NCBI GenBank assembly: GCA_041695085.1
Contig: JBGFRO010000023.1
Span: 62,001 to 126,000 of the forward strand
Direction: 5' to 3'
Source of the DNA: DYFT01 sp041695085
GTDB taxonomy: Bacteria > Bacteroidota > Ignavibacteria > UBA10030
DNA: 64,000 nucleotides
Under the pieces are notes generated by a model. That model was not told the origin of the DNA, made no database searches, and worked only from the letters and a program-made list of their open reading frames with translations. Shown piece by piece: positions 52,941 to 62,232 of the stretch. Made by a program: the position numbers and the translations under genes. Position 1 is the first letter of the stretch. Every line of letters begins with the position of its first letter.

Positions 52941-53494
52941 TGACACACAGATCACACGTCGGACAATGTCGTAAGCGGATCAGGCGTCGGTTTACTGCTT
53001 CGAGGCATCATGTTCCGCGACCGTTGTCATTGTTTGTTTTTCCTTCTGGCGAAGCGCGAGCGGTTGGAGTTTTTCCCGTTGATGCGGGACCCATGTGGGG
53101 CTCCTTCTCCATTGCTCGGCGCAGCGTGCAGGGAAGGCGTATGCCGCGGAGTGCACTCGCGGCGGGACGCGTGTGGCGTTATCACATATGTCGTTGCGTT
53201 TTCGTGTTTCATCTACTTCTCCGTGATGATCGGCAGGCGGCATGTTGCACCTTTCCGCGGGCTCGATCACAACCGGGAAAGTTCCTGCTCAGTTCTTTCC
53301 CGATGACTGAAGGGGAGTGCCATGAGTGTTGATCGACATAAGTTGAGAGACACGGAACTCCTCCAACCGGTGGCAGAGAGAGAAGGTGAGTTCGCTCCTT
53401 CTCGCCTTCTCTCCACCATCGTTTCGCGAGCAGAGTGGTTCAGAGGAGGTTACAAGTTCTTACTGAAACAGATTCACAGATTGGAGAAGAAGAT
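52941..53494. other. Intergenic with weak open frames
   Basis: Two plus-strand frames (52937-53332 and 53322-53615) lack recognisable domains; the second has a decent AAGGGGAG before its ATG but runs through a decayed GxxExxY gene in another frame. A near-palindrome GCCGCGGAGTGCACTCGCGGC lies near 53141. I call no gene. Confidence 0.35.
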
Positions 53495-53609
53495 TTGGAT
53501 AAAAAGGAATTTCCCTATAGGGAAGAAACCCACACAATTATCGGCATTGGCATGGAGGTACACAGAATTCTCGGGAATGGAAGAGGGTCGTTCTTTGAGG
53601 AATGTTAAT
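53495..53609 (+). pseudogene. Decayed GxxExxY gene, N-terminal fragment
   Basis: From the TTG at 53495 the frame reads MDKKEFPYREETHT, IIGIGMEVHRILGNG, matching the N-terminus of GxxExxY proteins (compare IIGAAFKVHNSLGKG in the intact gene at 16202). After GNG the frame breaks: a one-base shift near 53594 would restore VVFEECL, the expected E-x-x-[YF]EExL region. The rest of the gene is missing. Short ATTCACAGATT and ATCCGTGAATCTGTGG words bracket it, like the flanks of the intact copy. Confidence 0.6.
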
Positions 53610-53801
53610 CCGTGAATCTGTGGTTCATCCTTTAACTGATGGGAGCTTCCATTGATGCGGAAGAAGGATAGTATTCAATTGAGGGTTGTTCGCGCCGGCG
53701 TTGACAATGGTCAACTTCAGCGCAAGAGACTCTCCACTTTTTCTTTCCCGTCCGAAAGGAAGTTGGAGTGGAACGATTTAATCAAACCAAAGGGTAGTCC
53801 T

Positions 53802-56800
53802 ATGGTTGAACGAACGGTACAAAAACTCGGAAGGCGACTCGATCGCTGGCGGCGGAGCAGATCGCCGCTGAAGATCGCGTTCCTTTTATTCTTGATGCTG
53901 ATCTCCATTGTCAGTTCCGCCGCGGCGGCGGGTGGGGATCTCAAGAACACCGGGGCGATCAACAACACCGGCACCATCAAGGTACGCAACCGGGCTATGG
54001 GGTTGCCGATGATCAATAGCGGTGTGTTTGAGTTCTTCGGCGCGGATCAACCAATCCCCGGCCGAAGGTTTGCCGACCTGCGTTTAATAGGAAGCGGGAC
54101 GAAGACTGTCACAGGCGGCAACGTTTCCGTTTTCGGGACGATGACCGTTGGAAGCAATGTCACCGTTGATGCTTCCTCCACGAATATCGTTCAACTCAAT
54201 GGAACGCTGGACGAACAAGGATATGTGCTCGGGACAATGGAGAAGACTCTGACGCTTACCGGTTCGTCAGGTTCCTCTCCGTTTGGTAATATCGGTGCAA
54301 CCATTTCGTGGTCCGGCACGGCACCCGGCACGACGACGATCTCTCGCGTGACCGGCGTTGTTTCGACCTCGACGGAAACGGGTTTCACATCCAGCCAATC
54401 GATCAAACGTTACTACGATATCGCGCCGACGTTTGGCACAGGACTGAATGGGACATTAGTCTTCGGTTATCGCGACAGCGAATTAAACGGCCAGAATGAA
54501 TCGACACTTTCCCTCTGGCGCTCTCCCGATGGTGGGTTGACGTGGCGCAAGCAGGGCGGCACGGTGGATGTCACGGCCAACACGATTACAAAGTCGGGTA
54601 TCCTGAATTTTAGCCGATGGACGGCGTCGGATGCCGCGAATCCGTTGGGCCCAAATTTCATCGAAGGGGTCGCGCAAAATATGGTCCTGACATCAGGGAA
54701 CAATCAATCGGGTCCCATCAGCACGCCGTTGGCCCATCCCTTCATTGTCACGGTGCGCGACTACTACGGCAACCCGATCGCCGGTGTCAGCGTCGAGTTC
54801 TCGATTGGTTCGGTTCCATCTGGTGCCTCTGGCCAGTCACTCAGCGCTACGTCGGTATTGACTGGTGCGAATGGTCAAGCCTCGACTATATTAACGCTCG
54901 GAAACCTCGCCGGCACTTACACGGTCATTGCAAGCTCCGGTTCGCTTGTGGGGAGTCCGCTCACATTTAGCGCCATGGCTTTGGGTGCACCTCCACCACC
55001 GCCGCCCGGACCTGTTGCCACCGCGATGGTGCTGGCGAGTGGTCAGAATCAAGTCGATACGGTTGGGAGGACGCTTGAGAGCGCTTTTGTGGTCCGTGTG
55101 CTCGATCAGAACGGTCAGCCGTTCGTAGGCGCGACGGTGCGGTTCATCCTGTCGGCAGCTCCGACAGGAGCAATCGGTCAGCGTCTCTCCGCGGACTCGA
55201 TGGTCACCAACAGTTCCGGACTTGCATTCACGCGACTCACGCTCGGTTCGAGGGTGGGATCGTACACGGTTCAGGCAACATTAGGCACGTTGTCGCCGAT
55301 CAACTTCCATGCAACGGCTGTTGCGGGAGCTCCGAAGTTCCTGACGCAGGTCTCAGGCAACAATCAGATTGGCCAGATTCGTGCGCCGCTCCCTCAGCCG
55401 TTTGTTGTGTCGATTACAGACACATTCGGCAATGCAAAGCAAGGAATCCAAGTTCGGTTCGCAATCAGTGGAGTGCCGACTGGTGCAGCGGGTCAGCGCC
55501 TGAGCGACTCGGTTGTGACAACGAACGCAGATGGTCTCGCACAGACGACATTGACGCTTGGCGACAGTGTGGGCACCTATACAGTTACAGCCACTTCCCC
55601 ATCTCTGCCGGGCAGTTCGTTTACGTTTGTGGCGAACGCGATCCGCACCGCTCCGCGAGAGATCGCTTTGCTTTCTGGCAACAATCAGCGGGGAATGGTT
55701 ACGACGACGTTGGCGAATCCGTTGGTAGTGGTAGTGACAGATTCGGCAGGCGTGCCGGTATCAGGAGTGACGGTGTCGTTTGCGATCACGCAGGTGCCGC
55801 AGGGTGCCACGGGACAGGTGTTGAGCGTGGATCGAGTCAACACAGACGGTCAAGGACGTGCCTCCACGTCTCTGACTCTTGGCAACCGACCGGGCAGGTA
55901 TGTGGTGCAGGCAAGTGCACCGGGTCTTGCAAACAGTCCGATCACATTCACTGCGACAGCCGATATTGGCCCTGCGGCGGTGCTGGTCTTTGTTTCGGGT
56001 GGTGGTCAGACCGGAGAGGTGTCGAGGCCGTTGGCCGAGCCGTTGCGCGTGCAAGTGACCGATGTGGCGGGCAACGGAGTGCAGAACGTTCCCGTGACGT
56101 TTGCGGTGGACAGCATACCGAATGGAGCGACGGGAGCGTTTGTGAACGGAGCGACATCGACGGAGGTGCGGACAGATGGCAACGGATTTGCGAGCGTCTC
56201 GATGAGGTTGGGGAACAAGGTTGGAGTGTATCGAGTGGCGGCGAGTTCGACGGGATTGGCAAACAGTCCGATCTATTTCCGGCTGACGGCGACGCACGGA
56301 GCTGCTGTGGCCATGGCGTATGTGCGTGGCGACGGGCAGCGGCAGCGGATCAATACGGTGCTCGATTCACTCTTTGTGGTACGAATTACCGACGTCGGCG
56401 GCAATGCGGTGCCGGGTGTGGCGGTTGCGTTCACGTTGGACAGCATTCCGAGTGGATCGGTTGGGCACGCACTCACGGTTATCAACGGCGTAACGAACGC
56501 ACAAGGTGAAGCGAGTGCGAGGTTGACGTTGGGCAGTAGAGCCGGACGGTATGTCGTCCACGCTGCAGTCCCCGGACTCACGGGAAGTCCCATACGATTC
56601 GTGGCCACAGCAACACATGATGCCGCTCCGCGAGAGATCGCTTTGCTTTCGGGCAACAATCAGCGGGGAATGGTTACGACGACGTTGGCGAATCCGTTGG
56701 TAGTGGTAGTGACAGATTCGGCAGGCGTGCCGGTATCGGGAGTGACGGTGTCGTTTGCGATCACGCAGGTGCCACAGGGTGCCACGGGACAGGTGTTGAG

Positions 56801-58871
56801 CGTGGATCGAGTCAACACAGACGGTCAAGGACGTGCCTCCACGTCTCTGACTCTTGGCAACCGACCGGGCAGGTATGTGGTGCAGGCAAGTGCACCGGGT
56901 CTTGCAAACAGTCCGATCACATTCACTGCGACAGCCGATATTGGCCCTGCGGCGGTGCTGGTCTTTGTTTCGGGTGGTGGTCAGACCGGAGAGGTGTCGA
57001 GGCCGTTGGCCGAGCCGTTGCGCGTGCAAGTGACCGATGTGGCGGGCAACGGAGTGCAGAACGTTCCCGTGACGTTTGCGGTGGACAGCATACCGAATGG
57101 AGCGACGGGAGCGTTTGTGAACGGAGCGACATCGACGGAGGTGCGGACAGATGGCAACGGATTTGCGAGCGTCTCGATGAGGTTGGGGAACAAGGTTGGA
57201 GTGTATCGAGTGGCGGCGAGTTCGACGGGATTGGCAAACAGTCCGATCTATTTCCGGCTGACGGCGACGCACGGAGCTGCTGTGGCCATGGCGTATGTGC
57301 GTGGCGACGGGCAGCGGCAGCGGATCAATACGGTGCTCGATTCACTCTTTGTGGTACGAATTACCGACGTCGGCGGCAATGCGGTGCCGGGTGTGGCGGT
57401 TGCGTTCACGTTGGACAGCATTCCGAGTGGATCGGTTGGGCACGCACTCACGGTTATCAACGGCGTAACGAACGCACAAGGTGAAGCGAGTGCGAGGTTG
57501 ACGTTGGGCAGTAGAGCCGGACGGTATGTCGTCCACGCCGCAGTCCCCGGACTCACGGGAAGTCCCATACGATTCGTGGCCACAGCAACACACGATGTCG
57601 CTGCGTCTCTGCTGCTTGCTTCCGGCAGCGGACAACAGGAGTTGATCACGCGTGAATTGATGGCTCCCTTTGTGGCTCACGTAGTCGATGTTGGAGGAAA
57701 TCCGGTGCCGGGTGTTGCCGTGCAATTCTCCATCGTCGAGAAACCGCAAGGGGCAACGGGTGATCGGATTCGAGTGGTCAATTCGACGAGTGATCTTGAG
57801 GGAAAGGTCGTTGCATATCTCACGCTCGGCAATCAGGTTGGTCGGTACGTGGTGGCGGCGACGGCACCGGGTCTGACCGGTAGTCCCGTGCTCTTCACGG
57901 CGGATGCGACGCGCTTGATCAGCGAAATCCGGCAGACCGTTCGAGAACTGAACATTGCGGATCTCACGACCGCCATCGACCATATCCTGCAGCGCATTCC
58001 TCCGTTGCGGGGTCTGGATTCGATACGTTCCGACGTGAATCGAGACGGCCGAATATCGATTGCTGATGTCGTGCTGATGCGCGATAGCCTGTTGACAATT
58101 GGACAGCTGAGAGGTGACGCGGGTCTCCATCTCGCAAACTCGTCGACGCGGGATATGGCTCTGGGCGGATCGGCCGCTGATGAAACGACAGATGTCAAAG
58201 GCGAGTTCGTCCTGAGCGAAAACGGACTGCGATTCCACATGACGAACAAGGTGCCGGTGAAGGGTCTGCATCTGATCGTCAGGCTCAAGAATCCGGTCTC
58301 CGTTACCGCTCCCGATGTTGTATTTGAGCGGGCACGGCACCATCAGTTCTTCATCAACACGGCAGGTCTGGAGATGCGGGTAGTAGCGTACAACAACGAG
58401 AACATCGCCATCGCGCCGGACTCTGGAGCATTGTTCCGGCTCCCGATCAAGCTTTCGGACGTCGCAGAGATCACCGATGGCCAGGTTATTGTCAGCAAGG
58501 TGGACAACGTTGTGGAAGCGGACCAAGCCCTGAAGGGTCCGGTGGAGAAGCGGCGCGTTGGCGATCAGGACAGGATTCCGTACACCTTTGTCCTTTATCA
58601 AAACTACCCGAATCCGTTCAACACACAAACGAAGATCGAATACGAGGTTCCGGAATTAGAAGGGCGGATGGCGCCTGTTCTCATCCAGGTTTACAATGTG
58701 TCGGGCGAAAAGGTGAAGACGCTCTTCGTCGGTCAACGAGCAAGCGGACGGTATTCGGTCACGTGGGATGGTACCGACGATCGTGGCAATAAGATGCCTT
58801 CGGGAACATACTTCTATCGCCTCGTTTCCGGAGATTTCCACACGGCGAAGAGGATGATCCTGTTGAAGTGA
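53802..58871 (+). CDS. T9SS-exported multi-Ig surface protein with dockerin- and cohesin-like parts
   Basis: A 1,689-residue secreted protein. The ATG at 53802 precedes the signal segment SPLKIAFLLFLMLISIVSSAAAA; an ATG at 53655 would add 49 residues. In order: N-terminal cap GGDLKNTGAINNTGTIKVRN (about 46), a SELN-containing module shared with the giant adhesin (about 200-280), ten Ig-like (Big_1-type) domains of about 108 residues (285-1370), a dockerin-like segment with Ca-loop DVNRDGRISIADVVLMRDSLL (about 1410), a cohesin-like domain (about 1463-1573) and a T9SS sorting domain starting FVLYQNYPNPFNTQTKIEY (about 1595). A Pro-rich linker APPPPPPGP follows the first Ig domain. Likely a long cell-surface stalk or adhesin. 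Confidence 0.9.
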   Translation: MVERTVQKLGRRLDRWRRSRSPLKIAFLLFLMLISIVSSAAAAGGDLKNTGAINNTGTIKVRNRAMGLPMINSGVFEFFGADQPIPGRRFADLRLIGSGTKTVTGGNVSVFGTMTVGSNVTVDASSTNIVQLNGTLDEQGYVLGTMEKTLTLTGSSGSSPFGNIGATISWSGTAPGTTTISRVTGVVSTSTETGFTSSQSIKRYYDIAPTFGTGLNGTLVFGYRDSELNGQNESTLSLWRSPDGGLTWRKQGGTVDVTANTITKSGILNFSRWTASDAANPLGPNFIEGVAQNMVLTSGNNQSGPISTPLAHPFIVTVRDYYGNPIAGVSVEFSIGSVPSGASGQSLSATSVLTGANGQASTILTLGNLAGTYTVIASSGSLVGSPLTFSAMALGAPPPPPPGPVATAMVLASGQNQVDTVGRTLESAFVVRVLDQNGQPFVGATVRFILSAAPTGAIGQRLSADSMVTNSSGLAFTRLTLGSRVGSYTVQATLGTLSPINFHATAVAGAPKFLTQVSGNNQIGQIRAPLPQPFVVSITDTFGNAKQGIQVRFAISGVPTGAAGQRLSDSVVTTNADGLAQTTLTLGDSVGTYTVTATSPSLPGSSFTFVANAIRTAPREIALLSGNNQRGMVTTTLANPLVVVVTDSAGVPVSGVTVSFAITQVPQGATGQVLSVDRVNTDGQGRASTSLTLGNRPGRYVVQASAPGLANSPITFTATADIGPAAVLVFVSGGGQTGEVSRPLAEPLRVQVTDVAGNGVQNVPVTFAVDSIPNGATGAFVNGATSTEVRTDGNGFASVSMRLGNKVGVYRVAASSTGLANSPIYFRLTATHGAAVAMAYVRGDGQRQRINTVLDSLFVVRITDVGGNAVPGVAVAFTLDSIPSGSVGHALTVINGVTNAQGEASARLTLGSRAGRYVVHAAVPGLTGSPIRFVATATHDAAPREIALLSGNNQRGMVTTTLANPLVVVVTDSAGVPVSGVTVSFAITQVPQGATGQVLSVDRVNTDGQGRASTSLTLGNRPGRYVVQASAPGLANSPITFTATADIGPAAVLVFVSGGGQTGEVSRPLAEPLRVQVTDVAGNGVQNVPVTFAVDSIPNGATGAFVNGATSTEVRTDGNGFASVSMRLGNKVGVYRVAASSTGLANSPIYFRLTATHGAAVAMAYVRGDGQRQRINTVLDSLFVVRITDVGGNAVPGVAVAFTLDSIPSGSVGHALTVINGVTNAQGEASARLTLGSRAGRYVVHAAVPGLTGSPIRFVATATHDVAASLLLASGSGQQELITRELMAPFVAHVVDVGGNPVPGVAVQFSIVEKPQGATGDRIRVVNSTSDLEGKVVAYLTLGNQVGRYVVAATAPGLTGSPVLFTADATRLISEIRQTVRELNIADLTTAIDHILQRIPPLRGLDSIRSDVNRDGRISIADVVLMRDSLLTIGQLRGDAGLHLANSSTRDMALGGSAADETTDVKGEFVLSENGLRFHMTNKVPVKGLHLIVRLKNPVSVTAPDVVFERARHHQFFINTAGLEMRVVAYNNENIAIAPDSGALFRLPIKLSDVAEITDGQVIVSKVDNVVEADQALKGPVEKRRVGDQDRIPYTFVLYQNYPNPFNTQTKIEYEVPELEGRMAPVLIQVYNVSGEKVKTLFVGQRASGRYSVTWDGTDDRGNKMPSGTYFYRLVSGDFHTAKRMILLK
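55650..57599 (+). repeat. 975-bp near-exact tandem duplication inside the multi-Ig gene
   Basis: Two adjacent 975-base units (55650-56624 and 56625-57599), each encoding three Ig-like domains (325 residues). Apart from the last few codons, I see only four differences between units (TCT/TCG, TCA/TCG, CCG/CCA, GCT/GCC), all synonymous. The duplication is very recent or is kept uniform by gene conversion. Confidence 0.93.
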
Positions 58872-58879
58872 TGGGGGGG

Positions 58880-58924
58880 AGTATGAAAGTAGGAAGTATG
58901 GAAGTAGGAAGTATGGAAGTAGGA
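58880..58924 (+). repeat. 15-bp tandem repeat, three copies
   Basis: AGTATGRAAGTAGGA three times directly after the multi-Ig gene stop. A candidate length-variable microsatellite; no function visible. Confidence 0.85.
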
Positions 58925-59004
58925 AGATGTGAGATGGCGGATGGCAGTTAAAAGTTCTTCCGCAATTTTGCGATAAGGAGAACAAGCAACCAGAAGCACG
59001 ATCC

Positions 59005-59574
59005 AACTCCGTTAGGAGTTGAACAACATCGCATCGGCAGCTCGGATCGAGATATCAGCGTCCATCTCGAGGCTGTGCAAAATGTAGGGCGAGAAGCCTT
59101 CTCGCCCGCGTTCGTGTTGCGAAAACTGTCTGAATTCCTCAAATCTTGAACTCGCACATCACGTCGATTGAACTCTTTGCACAGCCTCGACCCCCAAAAC
59201 AAAAGCGATCATTCGACCCCGTCAGGGGTCGGACATTTGTAGAACAAGCAACCAGAAGCACGATCTCCGTCACGAGTTGAACATCGTCACGTCATGGTCG
59301 ATTTGAGACATAAACGCACATCGCGACCCCGTCAGGGGTGGGACATCCCAAAACAAAAGCGATCATTCGACCCCGTCAGGGGTCGGACGTCCCAAAACAA
59401 AAGCGATCATTCGACCCCGTCAGGGGTCGGACATTTGTAGAAATGAAATAAGAGGAAAGATCCAACTCCGTCAGGAGTTGAACATGTTCACCGCAACGAA
59501 AGAGATTCAGCGCAAGATACACAATATGTCTTCGAATATTTTGATTGATTGCTCTGTGGAACTCCTACGGAGTT
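59005..59574. repeat. Cluster of GACCCC/GGGGTC and AACTCC/GGAGTT palindromes
   Basis: Hairpins with core GTCA or GTTA: AACTCC..GGAGTT at 59005-59020 and 59464-59479; GACCCC..GGGGTC at 59215-59230, 59369-59384 and 59413-59428; a one-mismatch copy at 59325-59340; a decayed copy near 59262-59279; an inverted-type AACTCCTACGGAGTT at 59560-59574. Flanks are conserved (AAAACAAAAGCGATCATTC before, GGACAT after) while both stem arms change together. No gene is seen in 58872-60007. Confidence 0.85.
59068..59189 (+). repeat. Second GTAG-headed repeat family, copy 2
   Basis: A 122-base element, inverted relative to 50311-50431, with ends CGAGGCTGTGCAAAAT and CTTTGCACAGCCTCG and the internal hairpin GTAG + GGGCGAGAAG-CCTTCTCGCCC. 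The arm sequence GAATTCCTCAAATCTTGAACTC matches copy 1 after reverse complementing. Confidence 0.75.
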
Positions 59575-59927
59575 GTCCGCGACCGCTAGAGAAAGTGCCA
59601 TCTGTGGCTGTAGAAAAGTAATTCTTTCCACAACGAAATTTCAGCAAGGTAAAATTGCCTTGCGAGAATTCAATTTGATAGCGGATTCCGAAATTTGTTT
59701 CATGCCATTTTGCCACGGGAGGATACTTTTTGTACGACCTCCGGTGGGGGACGTAGGATGGAACGCGGCCTGTGTGACCTTCCGAAGGCAATGAGAAACC
59801 TCAAAGATCCTTCGGAACCTTCCATCGCCGTCGATTGAAATCGACGGCTGCAATGGGAAACCGTAAAGGTTCAAATGCACATTGGAATTGCAAAGAGAAT
59901 CTTCGGGAGGTGACTCGCTTTCATAAA

Positions 59928-59970
59928 ACACAAAGCCCTACCGCAGGGGGATACGGTAGGGCTCTTGTGT
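59928..59970 (-). terminator. Terminator-like hairpin after the 60008-60769 gene
   Basis: Arms AGCCCTACCG and CGGTAGGGCT (perfect 10-base stem, extended by ACACAA/TTGTGT with one bulge). Read on the minus strand it is followed by T-rich TTTGTGTTTT, as expected of an intrinsic terminator for the minus-strand gene ending at 60008. Confidence 0.75.
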
Positions 59971-60007
59971 TCAAGAGCGCGCCCTGAGGGCGCCTTCCTC
60001 TATGGAC

Positions 60008-60769
60008 TTACTTTGTCAGGACCATCTTCCTGATTGCTGATTCTTGTTCCACCAACAACCGGGCTACGTAAACGCCTGAGGGAACTCGGCGACCCGCTTC
60101 ATCCGTGCTTTCCCAGTTCGCAGCGTAACTCCCTTCAAATTGATATTGGCTGACTAACCGTTTGATCTCTCTTCCTGCGATATCATAGATCACGAGCTGG
60201 ACGTTCGCCGGACGATGTAAGGTGTAAGAGATGGTCGTCGACGGATTGAACGGATTCGGAAAATTCTGATTAAAGCTGAAGAGAGCCGGTGACTCCTGTT
60301 GTCTGGTTGCCCATCGGGTATCTTGCAGCTCAAGAGGAAGAATTTGCGCTTGCGGATCGACGATTTCTGTCCTGCTCAAGGAGACAACGACACTGTCTGA
60401 TGTCTTCGACGGATCGTCTCCGTATTGAATGGAGACCAAAGTTCCTTCACCTTGGTCGAAGGGCTTGCGGATGGGTGAGAGCATCACAACGTTCCATGTT
60501 GAGTCGTTCTTTCTGTATGAATAGAGTTCCCAATTCGCGGCAGCTGCCCGGGAACCGATGCTCATTTGCATAAACTGGATATCACCTCGAGCATTGACGG
60601 AGAACTGAATTGCGCTGACGGGTGCAGAATTTTCCAGATTGACGGTAAGTTCGCTCGCTGACGTGCGCACAACCTTAAGCTTGTTCTCGGCCATTACATC
60701 GTTCGTAACGCCCAATGCGAGGAGGAAGGTGACGACGATACTGAATATACTTCTGAATAATTGAGACAT
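60008..60769 (-). CDS. T9SS-exported protein with cohesin-like domain
   Basis: A 253-residue secreted protein. The ATG at 60769 has GGAG seven bases upstream (an in-frame ATG at 60781 is the alternative) and gives a signal peptide ending VMA. The middle (about 28-140, VSAIQFSVNARGDIQFMQMSIG ... GEGTLVSIQYGDD) has the layout of a cohesin-like beta-sandwich. The C-terminus is a T9SS type A sorting domain: FSFNQNFPNPFNPSTTISYTL, then DIAGREIKRLV and the final AIRKMVLTK. It stands alone, convergent with the multi-Ig gene, and has a clear terminator. A partner for the dockerin-like segment of the multi-Ig protein is an attractive but unproven idea. Confidence 0.85.
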   Translation of the reverse strand: MSQLFRSIFSIVVTFLLALGVTNDVMAENKLKVVRTSASELTVNLENSAPVSAIQFSVNARGDIQFMQMSIGSRAAAANWELYSYRKNDSTWNVVMLSPIRKPFDQGEGTLVSIQYGDDPSKTSDSVVVSLSRTEIVDPQAQILPLELQDTRWATRQQESPALFSFNQNFPNPFNPSTTISYTLHRPANVQLVIYDIAGREIKRLVSQYQFEGSYAANWESTDEAGRRVPSGVYVARLLVEQESAIRKMVLTK

Positions 60770-60781
60770 CAGTTTCTCCAT

Positions 60782-61367
60782 TCGTTAGATGCTTGCTGCT
60801 TGCCGTTATTGGTGCACGGCACGTACCACGAAGGGAGACTTCGCGTGCCAGAACCTGTTTCTCTCTAACTTATTGAAATGTAAAGGATTAGAAGCTTGAC
60901 GACTGATTGTTTCAAGACACGATAGCGCCGGAGATTTTGTAGTTTCTACAAAGGGAGGCAGACTCTTAGCGGGGAGGGTCAAGTTGCTAAGATCTGAATG
61001 GATGCCGATGGATGAGCGGCGAAGAACTGATGTCTACAAATAGTATGATGAGACGCACGAAGAGAGGACTCGTCACGATGAAAATGAACTGCAAGAGAAG
61101 TAGCTGCAAGACCCAGTAAAAGTACTGGGAGGCTCCATAACCTTTCTTACGGAGAGAGCGGTCATAGCAAATGGGCGGAGATGTATCGGAGAAGTTTAAA
61201 GAGAAATTTATTGCGCGGGTTTCGAAGAAATCCGGACCCCAAGCAAATGCAGCCGCTCATGACGACGCGTTGCTTCTCACAACTCTTCTGCCTACTTTCG
61301 CATCGTCTTATCGAGTTCTCACCTGAGTGACGATACCCGTACGGGGCAAGGAGGCAGAGCTGTTCTG
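60782..61367. other. Intergenic, no gene seen
   Basis: Nearly 600 bases upstream of both flanking genes. Short frames are unremarkable. A perfect hairpin CCCAGTA-AAAG-TACTGGG lies near 61112-61130. AAGGAGG before 61368 is the ribosome site of the next gene. Confidence 0.4.
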
Positions 61368-62219
61368 ATGCGAATTCTTGTGACAGGAAGCAGCGGCCTC
61401 GTAGGGCGGTACGTAGCGGACGATCTGGCAAAAGCCCATGAGGTTATCCTTCTGGACATCAAACCGTCTCATCGACGGGATTTACCGTATCGCCGGATGG
61501 ATGTGCTGGATGCCGATGGGATGCTCCAAACGGTGAAGGATGTCGAAATCGTCGTTCACCTCGCTGGAATTCCTCATCCTCTCAACGATCCCCCATCGAG
61601 AGTCTTTACGGTCAATGCGGTGGGAACCTTCAACGCTCTCGAAGCTTGCTGGCGAAATGGAATTCGTCGCTTTATCCTGATATCCAGTGAATCGACCCTG
61701 GGTTTTGCCTTTTCCACGAACCGGCTCTGGCCCCTGTATGTGCCAATCGACGAACACCATCCACTCCGCCCGGAGGATCCTTACGGTACAAGCAAGCTTG
61801 CGTGCGAGATGCTTTGCCAGTCGTACACCCGTAAGGGAGGAATTCAAACCATCTGTCTCAGGCCGCCGTGGGTTTGGGTTCCGGAACGCGCCGAGCAAAC
61901 GAGATATCGCTTGCTCATTCAAGAGTATTCAAATTGGCATAAAAATCTCTGGGCCTTTATTGATGTGCGGGATCTTGTATCGGCCGTACGCTTGTGCGTT
62001 GATTCTTTATCTCTTCCCGAACACGATGCCTACTTCGTGTGTGCAGATGAAAACTGGACGGGGAGAGAGAGCAGGTCTTTGATCGCGGAGTATTTCCCCG
62101 AAACAAAACACATTGCGGAAGAATTTGGAGGCGCGATGTCGCTTCTGAGTAATCTCAAAGCCAAGCGCGCGTTTGGATTCCAACCCCGGTTCAAAGCAAC
62201 CGACGTTTTTTCCGACTGA
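61368..62219 (+). CDS. NAD-dependent epimerase/dehydratase (extended SDR)
   Basis: A 283-residue extended short-chain dehydrogenase. The Rossmann motif GSSGLVGRYV lies at residues 7-16, an Asp (LLDIKPS) follows at the end of strand 2, suggesting NAD preference, and the catalytic pair is in DPYGTSKLACE near 140 (YxxxK), with Ser in ISSEST near 103. A second-half RPPWVWVPE and the FIDVRDLVSAV stretch match sugar epimerase/dehydratase relatives. The substrate cannot be read from sequence; a nucleotide sugar or similar is usual. AAGGAGG lies about a dozen bases before the ATG. It is 13 bases upstream of a nucleoside hydrolase, and the three final genes appear to form one operon. Confidence 0.87.
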   Translation: MRILVTGSSGLVGRYVADDLAKAHEVILLDIKPSHRRDLPYRRMDVLDADGMLQTVKDVEIVVHLAGIPHPLNDPPSRVFTVNAVGTFNALEACWRNGIRRFILISSESTLGFAFSTNRLWPLYVPIDEHHPLRPEDPYGTSKLACEMLCQSYTRKGGIQTICLRPPWVWVPERAEQTRYRLLIQEYSNWHKNLWAFIDVRDLVSAVRLCVDSLSLPEHDAYFVCADENWTGRESRSLIAEYFPETKHIAEEFGGAMSLLSNLKAKRAFGFQPRFKATDVFSD

Positions 62220-62232
62220 TCTCCGTTGACCC

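Noticed and set aside
53322..53615. 97-codon frame with a good ribosome site
   Set aside because: The GxxExxY remnant lies in another frame of the same DNA, so this frame is probably fortuitous; kept only as a possibility.
55761..58628. Large minus-strand frames under the multi-Ig gene
   Set aside because: Duplicated exactly with the 975-bp unit and Arg/His-rich, as expected of antisense translation of Ig-repeat codons.
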